Source of the DNA: Planctomycetota bacterium
GTDB taxonomy: Bacteria; Planctomycetota; Planctomycetia; Pirellulales; Thermoguttaceae
NCBI GenBank assembly: GCA_013202535.1
Contig: JABMRP010000847.1
Location: 1 to 6,923 of the forward strand
Direction of reading: 5' to 3'
Length of the DNA: 6,923 bases
The notes beneath the pieces are model-generated. The model made no database searches. It saw only the letters and a program-made list of their open reading frames with translations, and was not told where the DNA came from. Positions 1 to 5,900 of this stretch are shown here, piece by piece; position 1 is the stretch's first letter, and every line of letters begins with the position of its first letter. Position numbers and translations under genes: made by a program.

Positions 1-145
1 CCGTGATTCAGACCAAGGTCCAGCGGATACACACGGCCATTGGCGCGTACGACACGGTGGCGAGGCTCCTGTCCATGGGCGGCATCCCGCTGCCCTCCAT
101 CGGCGGCTATGCTCAGATGGCTACTATACGGAAGAACGAAGAAAC

Positions 146-152
146 AAGAGGA
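146..152 (+). promoter_or_regulatory. Ribosome binding site of the caspase-like gene
   Basis: The purine-rich stretch AAGAGGA lies six bases before the ATG at 159. It matches a Shine-Dalgarno sequence and is the main reason for choosing that ATG. The same frame is open upstream to a GTG at position 3, and there is a second in-frame ATG at 192, but neither has a visible ribosome binding site in this window, and only starts at 159 or 192 put the hydrophobic export segment close to the N-terminus. Bases 1-145 hold no gene I can recognise. A TATACG-like box at 125-130 could be a -10 element, but it has no convincing -35 partner. Confidence 0.7.
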
Positions 153-158
153 TACACC

Positions 159-278
159 ATGATCGCAAACACACTGAACCACCGTCGCCCGATGTTTTCG
201 CGTCGCCATTGTCTCTGGATCGTGACGGCCGTACTCTTGGTTCCGGCCGTTGCCTCTTCGCGCGATTCGGCCCGGGCC
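159..278 (+). other. N-terminal signal peptide, possibly twin-arginine type
   Basis: The first 40 residues of the caspase-like protein combine several arginines (HRR at 8-10, SRR at 14-16), an uninterrupted hydrophobic run LWIVTAVLLVPAV, and small-residue cleavage motifs AVA (30-32) and ARA (38-40). The SRRHCL segment fits the Tat consensus S-R-R-x-F-L-K except for Cys at the Phe position and Trp at the Lys position. There is no lipobox Cys after the hydrophobic core, so a lipoprotein is unlikely. Export through Sec rather than Tat remains possible. Confidence 0.65.
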
Positions 279-2519
279 GTGGAGGAGGATGCGAAGGAGA
301 AGCCGAGGTATCGAAAGCCGTGCCAGGCGTTCCTCGTCGGTCAAACCGAGTTCCGGTGCGCTGGGCTGGTCAATTTGCCCGGCGTGGCGAACGACGTCGT
401 GCGATTGGCCGCCACGATCCACCGCGACGAAGACTACGACGTAACGGTTTATGATCCGGAGCTTGGGCTGAAGCGGTTTTGCGCGGACGGTGGGTTCGAG
501 GCGGGCGACGATTCCCCGCCGCCGACCAAGAGTTTCACCGATGCGGCCGAGAAGTTCAAAGGCCACGTCGAGCGGTGGTTGGACGCCATTCCCGACGATT
601 GTGAAATGGTCCTCTTCTACTTGTTGAGCCATGGCGTGGTCGACAAGGACGGCAGATTCTTCATCGCCGTGGAAGATTCCGAGTTGGAGATCGGTCCGAA
701 GCCGCACGAAATCAACAAGATGTCGGGCATCCCCTACACGTGGCTCTATCGGACCCTGGACCAGTGCAAGGCGAAGACCGTGGTGCTGGTGATCGACACC
801 TGTTACTCGGGCAGCGGCGGGATGCCCGACCCGCGAGGCGACGGATCGTTCGTCGGCCAATACAAGCCTTCGGGAAAGGTGCTGGTGATGGCCAGCAGCA
901 AGCGAGATCAGCAGAGCCTGATGTATCCCGAGGTTCGGCAATCGCTCTTCAGCTTCTGGTTCGATCAAGCCTTGAAAGGCCAGGCCGACACGCGGCAGCC
1001 CAAGGGGGCCGTCGATTTCGACGAGATTTACGACTACGTCAAACAGAAAGTCGAACTCGTCGCGCCGACGATCCACCCCCATGATCCACACCAGCAGAAT
1101 CCCGTCCGCCAGATCCCGATCAACGTCGAGGGAACGCCGCCGCTGGTTCATCCGCCGCCGCTGTCGCTGGACGAGCTCCTGGAAAACTCGGCCGAGTTGA
1201 TCGACAAGGAGTTGCAGCTTCGCCCGGATATCGAGCGGGTATGCGTCTTCCAGTTTCAGTCGAGCGACGTGGCCGTCGGCCAAGGCTACGATTTTCCGGA
1301 TCTCCGCAAGACGATTGCCGGCGAGTTGACCGACCTGCTATGCCGCCGTGCCGCTCGACACGGCGAGTACGACGTTCTCAACGACGAACACGTGGCCAAG
1401 TGCTTCTCCGATCGCGAGGGAACGCGTAGCGGGGTTCTCAAGGGGGCCGTTGCGTTGCGGGGTGGCCCCGTGGCCATCGTTACCGGTGAAATCGAGCCGT
1501 GTTTCGGCAACCGGCCGGAAACCCGGCGGGCGGCACACGACGCCCTGGGACTGGCAAGCGATCAACTGCTGGTAAGTCTGAGCATCAAGCTCAGCTACAA
1601 GGGCGTCGTCGCTCCGTTCGCCCAATCCGGGGGCGTGGCGAAATACGGCGTCCTGACGCCGGGGCAAGCGTACGCGGCGCATCCCGTCGACCTGCCCCCC
1701 GCCTGGAAGCCGCCCAATCAAGCCCTCAACAAGCCGGGGGGAGTGACCCGACTCTCGCCATCGGCAACCCGCGACCGGCTGGCGGAAATCCGAACGAACC
1801 GCAACGGCGCCGCTCCCGTGCCGCCCGTTTGGGAGCAACCCGACTGTCCGTTCGATGCCTACGTCCTGGTCGACGGAAAACGCACAAGGCAACCGACGAA
1901 ACTCAAGGACGGCGTCTGTTACGTTCCGCTGGCAAGAGGTGACAAGTACACCATCGGATTCACCTGCAAGGAACGGAAGCAGGAAGCGAAGCGGCCGGTT
2001 CCCCACGCTCGGGCTCTCCCTGTCCAGGAGGAACCGATGCCGTTTGCCTTCGTGCGCGTGTTGGTCGACGGCAGGAACGTTCTGCCCGAACCGGTCGACG
2101 TCCGCCGAAACGGAATCGACACGGCATGGGGCCAAATTACCTGCCGAATGGCCAAGCCGGTGGATCTGGATCACGCCCGGCCTTTCGTCATTCCAAGACC
2201 CAACACGTATGCCATCAACGGATTCGTCGAGCGAATTCCCACGGACGGACAATCCATGGCCACGGCCCGCCGGTTCACGGTGAGCGACGCGCCGCCGAAG
2301 GACGTTCGCGACGAGGAGCGAATCCGCGACCAGACCGGCATCATCACCGTCGCCTTCTATCAGCCGGTCCGGCGCTCCGTACACCGGGGTAACGTCACCA
2401 CGGCCGGCGATCCGGCGCGGATCGTCCTTCGGCTCCTCAAAACGCCCTACGTTCCGGGCGACTTGCACGCGATTCGCACCTTCCGATACGTTACACCGGA
2501 GGAATTCGCCGAACTCTGA
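159..2519 (+). CDS. Exported caspase-like protein (peptidase C14 family) with CsgG/FlgO-like middle region
   Basis: Predicted cysteine protease of 786 residues, acting outside the cytoplasm. Residues 1-40 form an export signal: basic n-region, an SRRHCLW segment (14-20) that resembles a twin-arginine motif, a hydrophobic core at about 19-31, and possible cleavage after AVA (32) or ARA (40). Residues about 54-318 are a caspase domain. It contains LPGVANDV (73-80), the catalytic His158 in LLSHG and the catalytic Cys215 in VIDTCYSG, so the dyad is intact. In metacaspases an Asp two residues before the Cys lines a pocket for basic P1 residues; Asp213 occupies that place, which suggests Arg/Lys specificity (inference). 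Residues about 355-485 have the pattern of a CsgG/FlgO-type alpha/beta domain (VCVFQFQ, then IAGELTDLL, then VAIVTGEIE), a weaker call. Residues about 563-740 look like beta-sandwich sequence with two VLVDG strands and an ending common to uncharacterised secreted proteins. Substrate unknown. Convergent with the relic that ends five bases downstream. Confidence 0.88.
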   Translation: MIANTLNHRRPMFSRRHCLWIVTAVLLVPAVASSRDSARAVEEDAKEKPRYRKPCQAFLVGQTEFRCAGLVNLPGVANDVVRLAATIHRDEDYDVTVYDPELGLKRFCADGGFEAGDDSPPPTKSFTDAAEKFKGHVERWLDAIPDDCEMVLFYLLSHGVVDKDGRFFIAVEDSELEIGPKPHEINKMSGIPYTWLYRTLDQCKAKTVVLVIDTCYSGSGGMPDPRGDGSFVGQYKPSGKVLVMASSKRDQQSLMYPEVRQSLFSFWFDQALKGQADTRQPKGAVDFDEIYDYVKQKVELVAPTIHPHDPHQQNPVRQIPINVEGTPPLVHPPPLSLDELLENSAELIDKELQLRPDIERVCVFQFQSSDVAVGQGYDFPDLRKTIAGELTDLLCRRAARHGEYDVLNDEHVAKCFSDREGTRSGVLKGAVALRGGPVAIVTGEIEPCFGNRPETRRAAHDALGLASDQLLVSLSIKLSYKGVVAPFAQSGGVAKYGVLTPGQAYAAHPVDLPPAWKPPNQALNKPGGVTRLSPSATRDRLAEIRTNRNGAAPVPPVWEQPDCPFDAYVLVDGKRTRQPTKLKDGVCYVPLARGDKYTIGFTCKERKQEAKRPVPHARALPVQEEPMPFAFVRVLVDGRNVLPEPVDVRRNGIDTAWGQITCRMAKPVDLDHARPFVIPRPNTYAINGFVERIPTDGQSMATARRFTVSDAPPKDVRDEERIRDQTGIITVAFYQPVRRSVHRGNVTTAGDPARIVLRLLKTPYVPGDLHAIRTFRYVTPEEFAEL

Positions 2520-2521
2520 GA

Positions 2522-2576
2522 CGACTACCCCTCACACCGCACGACGCGAAATCCGGTTCCGTCGTAGCGGTAGTCG
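2522..2576. terminator. Nested inverted repeat between convergent genes; weak candidate bidirectional terminator
   Basis: CGACTACC (2522-2529) is perfectly complementary in reverse to GGTAGTCG (2569-2576). Inside it, ACGACG (2541-2546) pairs with CGTCGT (2560-2565). The structure begins right after the caspase stop codon and covers the last codons of the relic on the other strand, the usual place for a shared terminator of convergent genes. There is no T-run on either side and the outer loop is long (39 bases). The right half encodes the DYRYDG residues of the FGE tail, so part of the symmetry may be coincidental coding. Confidence 0.25.
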
Positions 2577-2845
2577 GGCGCATTGCACTGTTTCATCTGC
2601 TCGTAAACCCAGTCCAACGCGACCATCGTTCCCTTGGGGTCGTCGAGCCGGGCTCCCACGGGGCAAAGATAGTCGACCTCATCGATTCGGACACCGTGTC
2701 CGCTGAATGCCACCACCAGCAGGTCGCCGCGTCTGACGAGTTGCAGGGCCATCCGAAGCCCGATTTCGATGCCTTTCTTCGTGGGTCCGCCGCCACTTCC
2801 ATCGATACGGGCGCGAGTTTGCATGACGCTGCCTCCCCGAAGGTT
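2525..2845 (-). pseudogene. Remnant of a caspase-FGE fusion gene, truncated and internally deleted
   Basis: From an ATG at 2824 the frame encodes 99 residues; I do not think this is a whole functional gene. Residues 14-80 are the His half of a caspase domain: PTKKGIEIGL, then LLVVAFSGHG with the would-be catalytic His43, then DYLCPVGARLDD and WVYEQMKQC. In complete family members the next segment is the strand leading to the catalytic Cys (VIDTCYSG in the neighbouring gene). Here the sequence jumps to DYRYDGTGFRVVRCEG and a stop, which is the characteristic C-terminal end of FGE-sulfatase (formylglycine-generating enzyme type) domains. The catalytic Cys, the rest of the caspase fold and nearly all of the FGE domain are absent. 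Upstream of the ATG, the residues NLRGGSV (to about 2845) still resemble the caspase strand before this region, and a stop follows at 2888-2890, so the 5' end is lost too. The proteolytic dyad cannot form. A short expressed peptide cannot be excluded, because a ribosome-binding-like sequence precedes the ATG. Confidence 0.75.
2832..2838 (-). promoter_or_regulatory. Shine-Dalgarno-like sequence before the caspase-FGE remnant
   Basis: On the minus strand GGGGAGG sits seven bases before the ATG at 2824, a good strength and spacing for ribosome binding. It may be coincidence, because the same bases appear to have been codons of the longer ancestral gene (Arg-Gly-Gly). If used, it would allow translation of the 99-residue remnant. 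Confidence 0.35.
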
Positions 2846-2985
2846 GGAATCTTGGCGCTGGTTCCCACGATGGGCTGCTATCCTACTTCACAACGATCGC
2901 TGCGGCGAGTCCGGGAGCCCGCAACGCCGTCTGTCAAGGAAGACGCCCCAATCGCTGCCCCATTGCGCTCGATTCGGCTGCCGGC
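2846..2985. other. Spacer between the relic and the PEP-CTERM gene
   Basis: I see no gene here. The spacer lies downstream of the stop of the minus-strand surface-protein gene, so a terminator would be expected. The best hairpin is CGGCG (2903-2907) with CGCCG (2925-2929), only five pairs around a 17-base loop and with no T-run, so I do not call it. The minus-strand frame of the relic meets a stop at 2888-2890. Confidence 0.5.
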
Positions 2986-5900
2986 CTATTTCTTGCGCTT
3001 CCGCCAGCCGACGAAGGTCAGCCCCAGCAGCCCCAGCACGGCCAGGATCACGGTGCTCGGCTCGGGCGCGGCGACCTCCAGCCGCAGGGCTTGCGGGCCA
3101 CCGTCGGCGCCGACGATCGACGTGTTCCAGTATTGGCCCGTCAGCGGCAGGGGCGCGTCGGCGAAGTCAAACGTGACACCGGTCAGACCGTCGGAGACTC
3201 CCCCGTCGATGCCTCCGTCGGCGGTCAAGACGTCGAAGAAGTCACCGCTGACGGGCACGAAGCCATCGACCAGATTCACGTCGACCATCCCGCCAAGGTC
3301 GGCGATTGCAGTCACGGCCAGCCAGTCGTAGTCGACGCCCGGGCTCGTGCCACCCAACTCGGCCAGCATGGTGCCGCCGGAGGTGTAGCTGCCGCCGATG
3401 GACAGCTTACCCAGCGCATCGCCGGCCGAGATGGTTCCGCCGGCCAGAACGTCGACGTTGTTGGCGATGGTGCCGTTGCCGGCGAGCATGCCGCCGGTGA
3501 CGGTCGTGCCGGCGGTGTTCAGTAGGCTTCCGTTGACCAGCAACGTACCGGCGTTGACGACGGTCGCGCCGGTGTAGTCGTTGCCGGTGTTGGCCAAGAA
3601 CAGTGTGTTGTTCTCGTCGGTACGTCCGCCGCCCTTGGTCAGCCCGCCGCTGCCGGTCACCTTGCCGGTGATCCGGAGGTCGTTGATGTTGTGGCCGCCG
3701 ATGTTGCTGTCGGCAGCCAGGGTGATCTGACCGGAAAGGACGTACTCGCCGTATCCGGCGCCGCCGCCGTCGGCGTAGATGGCGTCCTTGCCGCCGGCGA
3801 CGCTTCCCATGCCGCCGAGGGTGAAGTTGTTGGCGACGGTGTTGGAGCCTGAGTTGAACCACAGGAGGACATTGGCACCGCCCGCGACGTTGATGTCGCC
3901 GGGGCCGGCCGCGTTGGCATGCCCCAGCCGCAGGGCCCCGCCGGTGACGTTCGTGCCGCCGGAGTAATCGTTGTTGGCGTTGAGGATGAGCGTCTGTTGG
4001 CGGGACCAGCCGGAACCCGAACTGGCCTGATCGACGACCAGTCCGCCGGGGCCGGTGATCTGGCCGTTAATCACGAGGTCGTTCGAGGTGCTTCCACCCA
4101 GGCCGACGTCGCTGGTGGCAGCCAGCGTCACGGTGCCGGTGAGCGTCACCAGGCCGCCGCCGCCGTCCTGGTTCAAGGCGGGCCGCGTGTCGCTTATCCC
4201 CATCCCGTTGAGTGTGATATCGTTGGCCACGGTCATGGCCGCCGGTGCCCAGACCATCAGCGAGGCCCCGTCGGCGACGCTCACGGCGCCGGTTCCCAAG
4301 GCCTGGCCGTGGTCCATGCGAACGATGCCGGCCTCGATCGTCGTGCCGCCGGTGTAGGTGCTGGGGCCGTTGATTCGCAACTGCCCGGCACCGACCTTGG
4401 TCAGATGCCAACTTCCTCCAAACTCGTAGACCGGGCCTTCGGTGGCGGTGCCCGCGTTTTGCAGGCTGAGCATGCCGGCATCGACGCCGATGGTGCTGTC
4501 GGCGTCCATGGCATAGCGGTCGGTCATTGTGTTGTTGCCGCTGATACTGCGAATGGAACCGAGTCCGGCCGGTCCGGAGCCCTGGAAGTGGGCATGCTCG
4601 TTGATGGTGATGCCGCCCTGGAGTTCCAACGCCGCGCCGTCGCGGATCCAGGTCATCGTGCCGGAAGTGTGTCCGCCGGAGCCGAGGCCGCTGTCGTTGC
4701 GGATATTGATCGTGCCTTCGTTGATGTACGTGATGCCGGAGTAGGTGTTGGGGCCGTTGAACTGCAGCGTGCCAGCGCCGACCTTGGTCAGTTGGTAGGT
4801 ACCAGACGGGGCGTCATACAGAGAACCTTCGGGTCGTGTGGTCTGGAAAACCAGCGTTCCGGCATCGACGCCGATGGTGCTGTTGGCGTCCATGGCGTAG
4901 CTGTCGGTCATCGTGTTGGTGCCGCTGATGTTGCGAATGGCACCGCCGCCGGAAGGTCCGGCACCCTGGAAGTGGGCGTGCTCGTTGGTGGTAATGTCGC
5001 CCTGCAGTTCCAACGCCGCGCCGTTGCGGATCCAGGTCATGGTGCCGGTGGTGTGTCCGCCGGCGCCGAGGGCGTTGTTGTGCTGGATGTTAACGGTTCC
5101 GCTGGTGATGTCGGTCGCGCCCGTGTAGGTATTGGCGCCGCTGAGGAAGAGGGTCCGCTTCTGGGCCCCGGTGTTGTTCTCTTCCTTGACGACCATGCCG
5201 CCGGGACCGGAGACGATGCCGTTGATTCGCATGTCGTTCCACGACGACCCGCCGACTCCGATGTCGCTGGTGGCGGCGAGGAGGACGTTACCGTTGATGG
5301 TAACCAGTCCCGCTCCGCCGTCCTGATTTAGCGCCGGTCGTCCGGGACCGGGGCCCATGCCGCGGAGGATGATATCGTTTTCCACGGTCATGGCCGAGGA
5401 GGCCCAGAACATTAGCGAGGCTCCATCGGCCACGCTCACGGCACCGGTACCCAAGGCTTGGCCGTTGTCGATCCGCACGATACCATCGGCCACCGTCGTG
5501 CCGCCGCTGTAGGTGCTGGCCCCGTTCAGGAGCAACTGGGCCGGGCCGGTCTTGTACAACTCGCCGGTGCCGCTGATCGCGCCGGAGAAGGTCGAGTTGG
5601 CCGTGCTGTTGACGATCAGAGCACCGCTGCCGAGTGTGACACTGCTGCCGCCGGCCCCGGAGAGCGGGCCAATCATCTCGGCCGTGTTGTTCAGATCGAG
5701 CGTCGCCCCGGCCGAAATCGACACGGCCGAGCCGTCGGGAATCCGGTCATGCACGATCCGCACGAGGTCGACGACGGAACTCTTGTCGGACGGTGAAATT
5801 TGGCCCGCGAAATTCAGCGTGTGGCTGCCCGCGGTCAGTGTGATCGGTCCGGAGAGGTAAGTCGTCCAGGCCGCTTGGGCCGGTGTCCAACTCAACAGGT

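Noticed and set aside
3..158. GTG at position 3 as the start of the caspase gene
   Set aside because: It would add 52 residues with no recognisable domain and bury the signal peptide. The ATG at 159 has a good ribosome binding site and puts the export signal at the N-terminus.
1338..2468. Minus-strand open frame of about 376 codons opposite the caspase gene
   Set aside because: It mirrors the strong codon bias of the + strand gene, shows no domain or signal, and the + strand frame has clear family motifs across the same area.
2593..2868. Alternative minus-strand frame of 91 codons overlapping the relic
   Set aside because: It overlaps the frame with clear caspase motifs and shows none itself.
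2903..2929. Rho-independent terminator after the surface-protein gene
   Set aside because: The stem is only five base pairs, the loop is 17 bases long and no T-run follows.
3919..5331. Long open frame on the + strand (about 470 codons) inside the surface-protein gene
   Set aside because: It lies opposite the repeat-rich minus-strand gene. Its low-complexity V/A/G/D-rich product repeats in step with that gene's modules, as expected from GC-rich codon bias. It has no recognisable domain.
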